From the NCBI GenBank assembly GCA_964577985.1, contig CAZOAR010000006.1, positions 11,486 to 75,485 on the forward strand: 64,000 nucleotides of DNA, given 5' to 3'. This stretch comes from CAZOAR01 sp964577985 (GTDB taxonomy: Bacteria; Gemmatimonadota; CAZMKB01; CAZNLH01). The notes under the pieces were generated by a model that was not told the DNA's origin, searched no databases, and was given only the letters and a program-made list of their open reading frames with translations. The position numbers and the translations under genes were made by a program. Positions 23,869 to 32,717 of this stretch are shown one piece after another (position 1 is the stretch's first letter; every line of letters begins with the position of its first letter).

Positions 23869-26800
23869 ACTCTCCCTTCGTTCATCTTCACTGCCACAGT
23901 AACTACTCTTTTCTCTACGGAGCCATGTCTATAGATGACATCCTGGACCGTACCCGGGCGACAGGCATGTCCTCCATAGCACTCACCGATAACAACGGAC
24001 TCTATGGGGCGATCCCCTTCTACAAGAAGGCGGTCGCACTGGGGATCAAGCCCCTCCTCGGAGCCCGGATAGACGATCCCGAAGGCGATGATACCGCCAT
24101 CATCATCGCCAGGAACAACAAGGGGTTCGCGCGTCTGTGCCGACTCGTCACCGATAGACGGCTGGAAAAAGGTTTCCGCCTGAAAGAGGCCCTGGCAGGA
24201 CTCGGGGCGGATCTCTTCGTCCTGACATCCTCCCCGGATCTCCTCCATATCCTGGCCGGGAGAAGACCCCCTGGAACGACGTATGCGGAGGTCTGCAACA
24301 TGCTTGATGCCGCCAGCGCCGGAGAACTCTCGCGCCTGCACGGCATCTGCGAACATACTGGCTTGCAGGCGGTCGCCACAAACAACGTCCATTTCCGTGA
24401 CCGCTCTGATCATGAACTCCAGAAGATCCTTTCCGCCATCCGGGAGAAAAAGGTGGCCGGCGACCTGCGGGACGCGGATGTCGCTCCGGCGGAGGCATGG
24501 CTCAAGCCACCTCACGATATGAGACGGCTTTTCAAAAGCTGGCCATCGGCCCTCCGTAACACCTGCCGCATCGCGGCCGAGTGTGACGTAACATTCGACC
24601 TGAACAGGATCAGACTCCCCGTCTTCTCGACCTCCAACGGTGAAGTCCCTTTCTCCCGTCTCTGGAAACTCTGCTTCAGGGGCCTCACGAAACGCTACAG
24701 GCCCCTGAACCGGGAGGCCATAGACCGGCTGAACTCAGAGTTGAATGTCATAGACGCTCTCGGGTTCGCGCCCTATTTTCTCCTTGTATGGGACATTATA
24801 AGGTTCGCCAGGGAAAAGAGGATACCATGGATCGGCCGTGGATCGGCCGCCAACAGCATTGTGTCGTATGTCCTCGGAATTACCGAGATCGACCCTGTCG
24901 AGCAGAATCTCTTCTTTGAACGGTTCCTGAATCCTGAACGGAGTTCCCCTCCCGACATAGACATAGACTTCTGCTGGAAAAGGAGAGATCGTGTGCTGGA
25001 ATATGTCTATGACAAATACGGGGCTGACCGCGTAGCCATGATATCCACACACGTCACCTTCAGGGGGCGGTCGGCCGTGAGAGAGGTCGGAAGGGCCATG
25101 GGGCTTCCTCCTGAGGAAATCTCCGCTTTCACCTCAGGAATACCATACTGCCGCAGGCTCGACGTGGAATGGATGCGCGAAAATCATCCGAAGTTCAGGG
25201 CACTCCCCTTTGAACGCGAGCCATATCCCGCGATACTAAAACTGGCCGAACGTATCACCGGTTATCCACGCCACCTGTCGGTCCATCCCGGCGGCATAGT
25301 GGTGAGTCCATCTCCCCTCCTCGATCTGGTTCCGCTCGAACGCTCCAGAAAAGGCCTCGTAGTGACACAGTATGACATGTTCAGCATCGAGGACCTTGGC
25401 CTTGTGAAGATAGACCTGTTGTGCCAGCGTTCTCTTTCGGTACTGGCGGACACGCTGGAAATGCTGGAGCGAAACGGCTCACCGGTCCCGCACCTCGAAA
25501 AGAGAGAAGAGATCCAGAATGACAAAGCGACCAGGAGGCTCATCCGGGATGGAAGGACCATGGGATGTTTCTACATCGAATCTCCAGCCATGAGATCGCT
25601 GCTCAAAAAACTCAAAGTCGATGATTTCCAGATGTTGACTGCCGCCAGTTCTGTGATTCGGCCCGGGGTTGCCGAAAGTGGTATGATGCGGCAGTTCATA
25701 GAATGTCACAACGGCTTGCGGGAGCCGTCGTTTCTTCATCCACTGATGCGCTCACTCCTTGACGAGACTTACGGGGTTATGATCTACCAGGAAGACGTCA
25801 TCAAGGTAGCACATCAGGTGGCCGGCATGTCCCTGGGCGAAGCCGACCTGCTCCGTCGAGCCATGAGCGGAAAGATGCGTTCGCACGACGCTATGGAGCG
25901 CCTTCAAAAACGGTTTACGCAGGGCGCGCTGAATAACGGGCTCTCCGATAAGGCTGCCGATGAGATCTGGCGCCAGATGGAGAGTTTCGCCGGCTATGCG
26001 TTCTGCAAGGCCCACAGCGCTTCTTATGCCCTTCTCTCTTTCAAGGTAGCATATCTGAAGGCTCACCACCCCGCGGAATTCCTCGCGGCCGTCATCACCA
26101 ACAGGGGAGGATTTTACCATCATACCGCCTACATCGAGGAGGCTCGTCGGCTCGGGATCAGGATTCTTCCCCCGGATATCAACCGGAGCGATATAGATTT
26201 CACCGCCCGTGGTGGCGAAATCAGGACCGGTCTCATGCAGATCAAGGGGCTCTCCTCCGGAACATTGAGGAGAATCGCAGAGGCACGTAAGGCCGGCGGA
26301 GTGTTTTCATCACTCAGAGATTTCTGCGAACGGACCAACGCCGATCTATCCGATACAGAGCAGTTGATCAGGGCTGGTGCCTTTGCCTCCATCGGTATGA
26401 CGAGACCGGAGCTCCTGTGGCATCTTTATCTTATCTTCAGAGAGAGACGAGCTGGAGGCTCTTCAGATGATAAACCCGTCTTCGAGGAGATACCGGGTAT
26501 GGAAAAACAAATCATTTCCGTACCAGGCATGGCCGAATATCCACTGGCGAAACGGCTCGCACTGGAGCTGGATACCATCGGATACAATGTAGACCGGCAT
26601 CCTCTGCAGGCGTTCAAGTATCTTTACAGGACCATAGAGCTTACCAGGGCGGCAGACCTCTGCGCGATGGCAGGAAAAGAAGTCCAGCTCCTGGGGTGGG
26701 TTATAGCCTCGAAAAGGGTCGGCACGCGAAACGGGCGGTTCATGGAGTTCCTGTCTCTGGAGGATCTTACTGACACATTCGAGGTGGTTCTCTTTCCCGG

Positions 26801-27002
26801 GAGCTATCAGAAATACGGCGCCATCCTGCGGGACAGGGGGCCATATCTCATCTCAGGAACGGTCCTTGAAGAAAGCGGATGTTGCACCGTTACGGTCGAT
26901 AAGATCGCAACGGTTCGGTCAGAAACACGTTCTGCTAATTCTCTTCTTCCTTTTCCCTGGGACTTTCCTCGCCGGGGTGAGCCACCTCGAATGCCTCGCT
27001 AA
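23865..27002 (+). CDS. dnaE2: Error-prone DNA polymerase III alpha, DnaE2 type
   Basis: C-family polymerase of 1045 residues, the length of DnaE2/ImuC rather than replicative DnaE1. The N-terminal PHP domain begins VHLHCHSNYSFLYGAMS, closer to the HCHSNFSFL form of DnaE2. Palm motifs include GRGSAANSIVSYVLGIT and the catalytic PDIDIDF near residue 363; then the QEDVI fingers region, tandem HhH segments and a C-terminal OB fold (about 930-1015). DnaE2 acts with Y-family proteins in damage-induced mutagenesis. Start overlaps dinB (ATGA). The 3' end overlaps a minus-strand gene by 68 bases. It cannot be excluded that this is the only DnaE of the genome. Confidence 0.88.
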   Translation: MNSPFVHLHCHSNYSFLYGAMSIDDILDRTRATGMSSIALTDNNGLYGAIPFYKKAVALGIKPLLGARIDDPEGDDTAIIIARNNKGFARLCRLVTDRRLEKGFRLKEALAGLGADLFVLTSSPDLLHILAGRRPPGTTYAEVCNMLDAASAGELSRLHGICEHTGLQAVATNNVHFRDRSDHELQKILSAIREKKVAGDLRDADVAPAEAWLKPPHDMRRLFKSWPSALRNTCRIAAECDVTFDLNRIRLPVFSTSNGEVPFSRLWKLCFRGLTKRYRPLNREAIDRLNSELNVIDALGFAPYFLLVWDIIRFAREKRIPWIGRGSAANSIVSYVLGITEIDPVEQNLFFERFLNPERSSPPDIDIDFCWKRRDRVLEYVYDKYGADRVAMISTHVTFRGRSAVREVGRAMGLPPEEISAFTSGIPYCRRLDVEWMRENHPKFRALPFEREPYPAILKLAERITGYPRHLSVHPGGIVVSPSPLLDLVPLERSRKGLVVTQYDMFSIEDLGLVKIDLLCQRSLSVLADTLEMLERNGSPVPHLEKREEIQNDKATRRLIRDGRTMGCFYIESPAMRSLLKKLKVDDFQMLTAASSVIRPGVAESGMMRQFIECHNGLREPSFLHPLMRSLLDETYGVMIYQEDVIKVAHQVAGMSLGEADLLRRAMSGKMRSHDAMERLQKRFTQGALNNGLSDKAADEIWRQMESFAGYAFCKAHSASYALLSFKVAYLKAHHPAEFLAAVITNRGGFYHHTAYIEEARRLGIRILPPDINRSDIDFTARGGEIRTGLMQIKGLSSGTLRRIAEARKAGGVFSSLRDFCERTNADLSDTEQLIRAGAFASIGMTRPELLWHLYLIFRERRAGGSSDDKPVFEEIPGMEKQIISVPGMAEYPLAKRLALELDTIGYNVDRHPLQAFKYLYRTIELTRAADLCAMAGKEVQLLGWVIASKRVGTRNGRFMEFLSLEDLTDTFEVVLFPGSYQKYGAILRDRGPYLISGTVLEESGCCTVTVDKIATVRSETRSANSLLPFPWDFPRRGEPPRMPR

Positions 27003-27336
27003 AATCAAACACACCGGCAAAATCCTCCCTCGAATCCTTTTCCGTCTTGGTAAGGATACCGTAGTCGAGGAGATTGAAGATCAGTTCCCCGAAATCCGAT
27101 GTGGAGCGAATTCCCCAGTGTTCGAGAACCGTCAGTGCGAGAGGTCCGAATTCTTCCAGCGCGAGCTTCCGGCACTCTTCGCTGAGTTCTTTCCCCGTTA
27201 CGTGACGTGGCTCGGGCAGGGCGTCTATCGTCCTGTTCAGGGCCGAAAGGACAAAAAGATAGGCCTTTTCCGGATAACGCAGATCTTTCGCCGTAATCGC
27301 CTCCAGGACCCTGCACAGGGAAGTCTGCTCTTTCAT
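26935..27336 (-). CDS. Minf_1886-like conserved protein of unknown function
   Basis: 133 residues from the ATG at 27336, which overlaps the lon stop (ATGA). The pattern RYPEKAYLFVLSALNRT, then RHVTGKEL, LALEEFGPLALTVLEHWGI and TSDFGELIFNLLDYGILTKTEKDSREDF matches a family I know as Minf_1886-type, found in PVC and other candidate phyla; function unknown. The C-terminus is acidic and low-complexity. Coupling to lon suggests a link to protein quality control, though this is inference. Its 3' end is antisense to the end of the dnaE2-type gene. Confidence 0.7.
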   Translation of the reverse strand: MKEQTSLCRVLEAITAKDLRYPEKAYLFVLSALNRTIDALPEPRHVTGKELSEECRKLALEEFGPLALTVLEHWGIRSTSDFGELIFNLLDYGILTKTEKDSREDFAGVFDFSEAFEVAHPGEESPREKEEEN

Positions 27337-29720
27337 TTCCGCGTCGATCCTCTTTTCTCCGCGCGCATTCGCGCCCGCGCTTCCTTTCCGGGCCCTTTCA
27401 GCGCGCATTCCAATACTTCTGAGACATGGTTCACCATCACAAACTCTATTCTGTCGGTCACACCGGCCGGGATATCAATCAGGTCGTTCCTGTTCTCCTC
27501 CGGAATAATAATGACCCTGATACCTGCTTCTCTCGCCGCCAGCACTTTCTCTCTGACGCCTCCCACGGGAAGGACCTTCCCCCGCAAAGTAATTTCACCA
27601 GTCATCGCCACGTCACGGCGAACCGCCCTTCCACTGAGAAGTGACGCGATTGCGGTAACGATGGCCACGCCGGCGGAGGGTCCATCTTTCGGTGTAGCCC
27701 CGGCCGGGATATGGAGGTGAAGATCATAGTTGCTGAAACCTGCCTCGGGAATCCCGTAGTCTCCGGGACTGGACCTCAGGAAACTCAGAGCTGCCTGGGC
27801 AGACTCCTTCATCACTTCGCCCAGATGACCGGTCAACTGAAGCGTCTTGCCGGGTCCTTTCATCCGGGTCACCTCTATGAACATGATCTTGCCGCCAACC
27901 GATGTCCACGCGAGTGCCGTGGTCACCCCCACCTCATCCTTCCGTTTGGCAATCTCCGAAGTGAATTTCTCGGGGCCGAGATAGCCAACGAGATTATCTA
28001 CCGTTACCTTTTTCTTCTTACTGTTCCCCGAAACAACGGATACCGCGACTTTCCTCAGTATCTTGCCAAGTTCTCTTTCAAGATTCCTGACGCCTGCTTC
28101 CCTGGTATACTGCCGAATAATCTTCCTGATAACACCATCGGTAATCTGGACATCAGACTTCTTAAGACCTGATTCGCTCAGCCTTCTGGGGAGCAGATAT
28201 TTCCGTGCGATGGAGTATTTGTCTTCCAGCGTGTAACCGGGGATCTCGATGATCTCCATCCTGTCCTGAAGAGGTGCGGGGATTGGGTGAATCAGATTGG
28301 CAGTTGTGATGAAGATGACCTTGGATAAATCAAACTGAACCTCGAGATAGTTGTCGGAGAAGGAATGATTCTGTTCCGGATCAAGGGCCTCGAGCAACGC
28401 GGATGAAGGGTCTCCACGAAAGTCCGATCCCAGCTTGTCTATTTCATCCAGCATGAAGACAGGGTCCCTCGCCTTGACCTTCATCACGCTCTGAATGATG
28501 CGCCCCGGCAACGACCCGACGTATGTTCGCCTGTGCCCCCTTATCTCCGCCTCATCCCGGATACCCCCGAGAGAGATACGGCAGAACCCCCTGCCAAGAG
28601 CTTCGGCGATGGAGCGTCCCAGCGACGTCTTGCCGACACCGGGTGGGCCCGCAAAACAGAGCACAGGTCCTTTCACATCGGATTTCAGTTTTCGAACCGC
28701 CAGGTATTCAACGATCCTCTCTTTTACTTCATCAAGATCATGGTGGTCACGCTCAAGTATTTCTCTCGCCCTGTCAATATCTATCTCGAGACCGGCCTCA
28801 ACCTGCCACGGCAGAGACACAAGCCAGTCGAGGTAAGTCCTGGAAACGTGGTACTCTGAAGAGGATACGGACATCCTTCCCAACCGCACCAGTTCTCGCT
28901 CAGCAACCTCTCTTGCCTCGGAAGGCATCCCGGACATCGCAATTGAGGCCTCTATTCCCTCTATCTCTTTCGCCCGTTCATCACCCTCACCCAGTTCATC
29001 CCGGATTACCTTGAGCTGCTCCCGTAGAAAATACTCCTTCTGGTCCCTGGTCAACTCTCCCTTCGCCTTGTTCCTGATTCGGTCCCCGAGCTCGAGTACC
29101 TTCAGTTCTCTCATGAGAATCTTGTTCAGGAAATCGAGTCTTGTGCGTATGTCGAGTGTCTCCAGAATCTGCTGCCTTTCTTCGACGCTGATCTCTACAT
29201 TTGAGGCAATAAAGTCGGCCAGCTTGCTGCTGTCGGATATCCTGGTCGTCAACTCTTCGAGGTCTTCCGTCAGGTCAGGAGAGAGTTGAACGATCTTCTG
29301 GAAAAACTCCGAGGCGCTCCTTTTCAGGGCCTCAATCTCTACTTTTCCCCTCTCCCTGGATACAACAGGCTTTACCCTGGCCTCCCCTCTATCATCGTCC
29401 ACCCCCATTATCTCCACCCGGGAAACTCCCTGGATCATAAGGCGGACCGAGCCACTCGTCATCTTGAGCATTCGAATGACAGATCCGACGGTGCCGACCC
29501 CGTAATAACCGGAACCGTCTTCTCTGACCGTGAGCAGTGCCAGCAGTTTATGCGTGGAGAGGGAATCGTTAATTCTCTTGATAAGGGTTTCCGAGGTTAT
29601 GGCCAGTGGAATAACCACGTAGGGGAAGACTACAACGTCATTCATGGGCAGGATGGGCAGAGTGGGAGGGATTTCGATTTCCTCAATCGCCCGTTTTTCG
29701 TCTTGAATATTTTCGAGCAC
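27333..29720 (-). CDS. lon: ATP-dependent protease Lon
   Basis: Cytoplasmic AAA+ serine protease (795 residues) degrading misfolded and regulatory proteins. The N-terminal substrate domain begins LPILPMNDVVVFP. The ATPase has Walker A GPPGVGKTSLGRSIA near residue 355 and Walker B VFMLDEIDKLG. The protease domain has the catalytic Ser in TPKDGPSAGVAI near 680 and Lys in GKVLPVGGVREKVLAA near 720. Chosen start: GTG at 29720 with GGGAGG four bases upstream. The open frame runs back through hsp20, but that part is out of context. It follows hsp20 by 23 bases, forming a proteostasis operon. Confidence 0.96.
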   Translation of the reverse strand: MLENIQDEKRAIEEIEIPPTLPILPMNDVVVFPYVVIPLAITSETLIKRINDSLSTHKLLALLTVREDGSGYYGVGTVGSVIRMLKMTSGSVRLMIQGVSRVEIMGVDDDRGEARVKPVVSRERGKVEIEALKRSASEFFQKIVQLSPDLTEDLEELTTRISDSSKLADFIASNVEISVEERQQILETLDIRTRLDFLNKILMRELKVLELGDRIRNKAKGELTRDQKEYFLREQLKVIRDELGEGDERAKEIEGIEASIAMSGMPSEAREVAERELVRLGRMSVSSSEYHVSRTYLDWLVSLPWQVEAGLEIDIDRAREILERDHHDLDEVKERIVEYLAVRKLKSDVKGPVLCFAGPPGVGKTSLGRSIAEALGRGFCRISLGGIRDEAEIRGHRRTYVGSLPGRIIQSVMKVKARDPVFMLDEIDKLGSDFRGDPSSALLEALDPEQNHSFSDNYLEVQFDLSKVIFITTANLIHPIPAPLQDRMEIIEIPGYTLEDKYSIARKYLLPRRLSESGLKKSDVQITDGVIRKIIRQYTREAGVRNLERELGKILRKVAVSVVSGNSKKKKVTVDNLVGYLGPEKFTSEIAKRKDEVGVTTALAWTSVGGKIMFIEVTRMKGPGKTLQLTGHLGEVMKESAQAALSFLRSSPGDYGIPEAGFSNYDLHLHIPAGATPKDGPSAGVAIVTAIASLLSGRAVRRDVAMTGEITLRGKVLPVGGVREKVLAAREAGIRVIIIPEENRNDLIDIPAGVTDRIEFVMVNHVSEVLECALKGPGKEARARMRAEKRGSTRK

Positions 29721-29743
29721 ATGTCCTCCCTGTTCTATGAGAA

Positions 29744-30193
29744 CTATATGCCGTCTATTCGAATTGGGAAGGCACCTGGTATCTGATCGTGCACTTTTCT
29801 CAACTCCACCTTCAGAATCCCTTCTCCATAGCAGGCCTTGATCGTTCTCGGGTCGACCGGTGTCCGGAATGCTACGCACCTCTCGAACGGACCCGCGTCA
29901 ATCTCCATCCTGTGATAATCCACTTCGTCTCTCGGGGCGAGACTGATTCTCTTCCCATATATGGTGATACGATCGTCCTCGAAATCCGCCCGGATGTTCT
30001 CCAGCTTGACTCCACCCAGTTCAACCATGAGGTGATACTGATCGGCAGTTTCGTATAGATCAATTTTCGGACGCCAGTTCTGGTGAGTAACGAACGCTAC
30101 AGGTGCCTTGCCGCTCAGGAATTCGCTGAAGTAGATTTCAAAATCATCTACAAGTTCATCGATCCCATCGTAAACGGTTTTTTCGTTTTCCAT
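29744..30193 (-). CDS. Small heat shock protein (Hsp20 / alpha-crystallin)
   Basis: ATP-independent holdase chaperone, 149 residues. The alpha-crystallin domain (about 45-140) contains PKIDLYETADQYHLMVELGGV, IYGKRISL and AYYGEGILKVEL-like (here CYGEGILKVELRKV), and the C-terminal IPI-type anchor appears as FPIRID. The ATG at 30193 has GGAG eight bases upstream. Co-transcribed with lon, a sensible functional pairing. Confidence 0.92.
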   Translation of the reverse strand: MENEKTVYDGIDELVDDFEIYFSEFLSGKAPVAFVTHQNWRPKIDLYETADQYHLMVELGGVKLENIRADFEDDRITIYGKRISLAPRDEVDYHRMEIDAGPFERCVAFRTPVDPRTIKACYGEGILKVELRKVHDQIPGAFPIRIDGI

Positions 30194-30263
30194 AGATTGT
30201 ACTCCATTTCGACTTTCCCGGGGAGGCCTGTTTGACGCGGTCAACCGACAAGCGGTCGAAACT

Positions 30264-30292
30264 AGCTTAACACCTTAATCATGAAAAGTCAA
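30264..30292 (-). promoter_or_regulatory. Promoter for hsp20-lon
   Basis: Minus strand: TTGACT (30292-30287), 17-base spacer, TAAGCT (30269-30264). The -10 is weak but keeps the key T1, A2 and T6. The stop codon of the upstream yigZ-like gene (30291-30289) is inside the -35 hexamer. No CIRCE or sigma-32 element was recognised. Confidence 0.45.
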
Positions 30293-30927
30293 GAAAAGAG
30301 ATATGCAATACCGCTTGACACGCTTATTTCGCCTCTGTCTCTCATCGCTTCCCCGAGCTCACTCACCGTACCCTGCAGAATATCCGTCGGCAGAAGCACC
30401 TTCAGTTCGACGTCATCACCGTAAGTCTCTTCCTCGATTACACAGCGGCGCCTTCTTACGACTCTGTTGACGATACCTGTAAGGTCTATGGCAAATCGAA
30501 GCACCACACGCCTGGCCTCCACGACCTCGGCCCGCTGCGAATCGTCCAGCGCCTTCCGCGCCGCGTCCCTGAAACTCTGCCTCAGCCTGCCGGTGCCCAG
30601 CTTCCTCCCTCCGAAGTAACGAGTAACCACGAGCAGCACATCTATGAGACAGCCGCCCTGCAGTACTTCGAGGATAGGGCGTCCCGCGGTGCCCGATGGT
30701 TCTCCGTCGTCGGTGCTGTACTCTGTGATTGTGCCGGCATCCTGAATCCTGTAGGCATACGGTTGATGGCTTGCATCCGGATACTGCCTGCGGATCGAGC
30801 TTATCCTCCTCGTCACACCCTCACCACCGCTCACGGACTGCAGCTCTCCAAGAAAAACGGATCTTTCGATCCGTACTTTCGATGAACCACTTCTCTTGAC
30901 ACCGTAGAACCGAGCCACAATCCTCAT
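30289..30927 (-). CDS. YigZ / IMPACT family protein
   Basis: 212-residue member of the IMPACT/UPF0029 family, possibly a regulator of translation or proteolysis; the bacterial role is unclear. The N-terminal domain has the typical SVFLGELQSV, DASHQPYAYRI, STDDGEPSGTAGRPILEVL and VVTRYFGGRKLGTGRL stretches. A DUF1949-like ferredoxin fold follows. GGAGGA nearly abuts the ATG at 30927; a GTG three codons later is better spaced. Its stop lies within the hsp20 promoter. Confidence 0.9.
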   Translation of the reverse strand: MRIVARFYGVKRSGSSKVRIERSVFLGELQSVSGGEGVTRRISSIRRQYPDASHQPYAYRIQDAGTITEYSTDDGEPSGTAGRPILEVLQGGCLIDVLLVVTRYFGGRKLGTGRLRQSFRDAARKALDDSQRAEVVEARRVVLRFAIDLTGIVNRVVRRRRCVIEEETYGDDVELKVLLPTDILQGTVSELGEAMRDRGEISVSSGIAYLFS

Positions 30928-31124
30928 TCCTCCAGGAGTCGTCGCGCGGGAACTTCTTCACCTCCCTGCAGGTTATCGCGCAATGGAGCCGAAGGTCCGT
31001 ACAACACATGTCGATGCTGATAACGGGACGCCTGTCCATGGTATGAACCCGGCGTTCTGCCGGCAGGCGGCAACTGCGGGGGCAGGCAATCAGTTTGCAT
31101 GGCGGAGAAGGGACGCTGAAATGA

Positions 31125-31583
31125 TCAGTCGGCAAAGTTCCTTTCTTCAACCTTCATTATCTTGTCTGTGCGCCTGGCGTGTCTTCCCCCGCTGAACGGA
31201 GTCATCATCCATTCGCTGAGAATCTCATGCGCCAGGTCCCGCGCTACCATCCTCTCACCGAGTACAAGGATGTTGGCGTCGTTATGCTCTCGAGATAGAC
31301 GTGCCGCCTCCACGGTATCGCAGAGCGCCGCACGGACGCCACGGAACTTATTGGCGACGATTGACATTCCGATGCCACTGCCGCAGATCAATATTCCCCT
31401 CTCGAATTCCCCTCTCGATACTCTCTCAGCCACAAGTTCACCATAGTCCGGATAGTCTACTGACTCCGGGGCATTTGTGCCCAGATCAAGCACCTCATAA
31501 CCCATCTCTTTCAGAAAACCCGTTATCGAGGCCTTCAGTTTGACACCCGCGTGGTCGGACGCCACGGGAATAACTTCTTTCAT
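31125..31583 (-). CDS. rpiB: Ribose-5-phosphate isomerase B
   Basis: Interconverts ribose 5-phosphate and ribulose 5-phosphate in the pentose phosphate pathway. 152 residues. Family motifs: VASDHAGVKLK, the active-site cysteine region LICGSGIGMSIVANK near 68-80, and the HNDANILVLG segment. It begins one base after the leucine dehydrogenase stop, so it is the last gene of the catabolic run. The following 200 bases (30928-31124) hold no gene. Confidence 0.95.
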   Translation of the reverse strand: MKEVIPVASDHAGVKLKASITGFLKEMGYEVLDLGTNAPESVDYPDYGELVAERVSRGEFERGILICGSGIGMSIVANKFRGVRAALCDTVEAARLSREHNDANILVLGERMVARDLAHEILSEWMMTPFSGGRHARRTDKIMKVEERNFAD

Positions 31584-31584
31584 G

Positions 31585-32685
31585 TCACCTTCCCTGATAT
31601 CCGCTTGCCGGCTCGGACGAGGGTATATACCCCCGCTTCACCGATCTGATCCTCTCGATGCGCCTCTGCGCCAGTCGATCCGCCGCCATGAACGTTGGAA
31701 TGCGTTCGTCTCGAGACATCGCGAATATCTCTCGAAGCGTGTGATATATAGCCTCCGTTCGCGCCATGGCCCTCTCCCTCACATACCCTTCCAGTTCGCC
31801 ATATACGTTTATAAGCCCTCCCGCGTTGACGACGTAGTCGGGAGCATACAGTATGTCGCTCTTCTCCAGTTCGAATCCGTGTCTGTCCTCTGCAAGCTGG
31901 TTATTGGCGCAGCCCGCCACAATCTTCACACGCAGGGAGGGGATCGTCCGATCATTCAATACAGCGCCGAGCGCACAGGGAGCAAACACCTCCGCTTCCA
32001 CACCATAGATCTCCTCCGGTTCGACGGAGATCGCACCGAATTCCTCAATCAGACGTCTCTGCCTTTCCTTGTTGATATCCGTGACTATGAGTTTCGCGCC
32101 TTCGTCGTGGAGATTGCCGGCCAGATAATAGCCCACTTGTCCAGTTCCCTGTATAGCTACACGCATCCCATCCAGAGAGTCAACGCCAAACTTCTCCATC
32201 ACACACGCCTTTATCCCCTGGAATACACCATGGGCGGTAACCGGAGAAGGATCGCCGCTGCCGCCACGGGTCGCGTCGATTCCAGCCACATATTGCGTCT
32301 CTGTACTGACAAACTCCAGATCATCCATCCCGATACCCACGTCCTCGGCGGTTATGTATCGTCCTCCCAGGGATTCAATGAATCTCCCGTGCGCGCGGAG
32401 AAGTGCCTCTGTCTTGTCCTTTCGGGGATCGCCCATTATGACGGACTTGCCGCCGCCCAGGTTGAGCCCCGCGACCGCGGCCTTGTAAGTCATTGCTCTC
32501 GACAAGCGCAGGACATCCGTAACAGCTTCCTCCTGTGACCTGTAATTCCACATTCTCGTTCCGCCAAGCGCGGGTCCCAGCGTTGTGTCGTGAATCGCAA
32601 TTATCGCCTTCAGGGCCGCGTCTTCGTCGTGACAGAATACGACCTGTTCATGCCCGTAGGTCGATATATCTGCAAATAAATCCAT
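31585..32685 (-). CDS. Leucine (branched-chain amino acid) dehydrogenase
   Basis: NAD-dependent oxidative deaminase converting leucine, valine or isoleucine to 2-oxo acids. 366 residues. Catalytic lysines are in MTYKAAVAGLNLGGGKSVIMGDP; the Rossmann loop is GTGQVGYYLAGNL near 182; VVNAGGLINVYGEL and GCANNQLAE are typical of the Glu/Leu/Phe/Val dehydrogenases. Context with acyl-CoA dehydrogenases and propionyl-type B12 enzymes supports branched-chain amino acid oxidation. Phenylalanine or valine specificity cannot be excluded. Confidence 0.9.
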   Translation of the reverse strand: MDLFADISTYGHEQVVFCHDEDAALKAIIAIHDTTLGPALGGTRMWNYRSQEEAVTDVLRLSRAMTYKAAVAGLNLGGGKSVIMGDPRKDKTEALLRAHGRFIESLGGRYITAEDVGIGMDDLEFVSTETQYVAGIDATRGGSGDPSPVTAHGVFQGIKACVMEKFGVDSLDGMRVAIQGTGQVGYYLAGNLHDEGAKLIVTDINKERQRRLIEEFGAISVEPEEIYGVEAEVFAPCALGAVLNDRTIPSLRVKIVAGCANNQLAEDRHGFELEKSDILYAPDYVVNAGGLINVYGELEGYVRERAMARTEAIYHTLREIFAMSRDERIPTFMAADRLAQRRIERIRSVKRGYIPSSEPASGYQGR

Positions 32686-32717
32686 TCACCCTCCACATCA
32701 TCTGAAGCAGATCAAGC

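Noticed and set aside
30194..30292. CIRCE element or sigma-32 promoter before hsp20-lon
   Set aside because: No TTAGCACTC-type inverted repeat or CTTGAA / CCCCAT pair is visible; only a sigma-70-like pair is.
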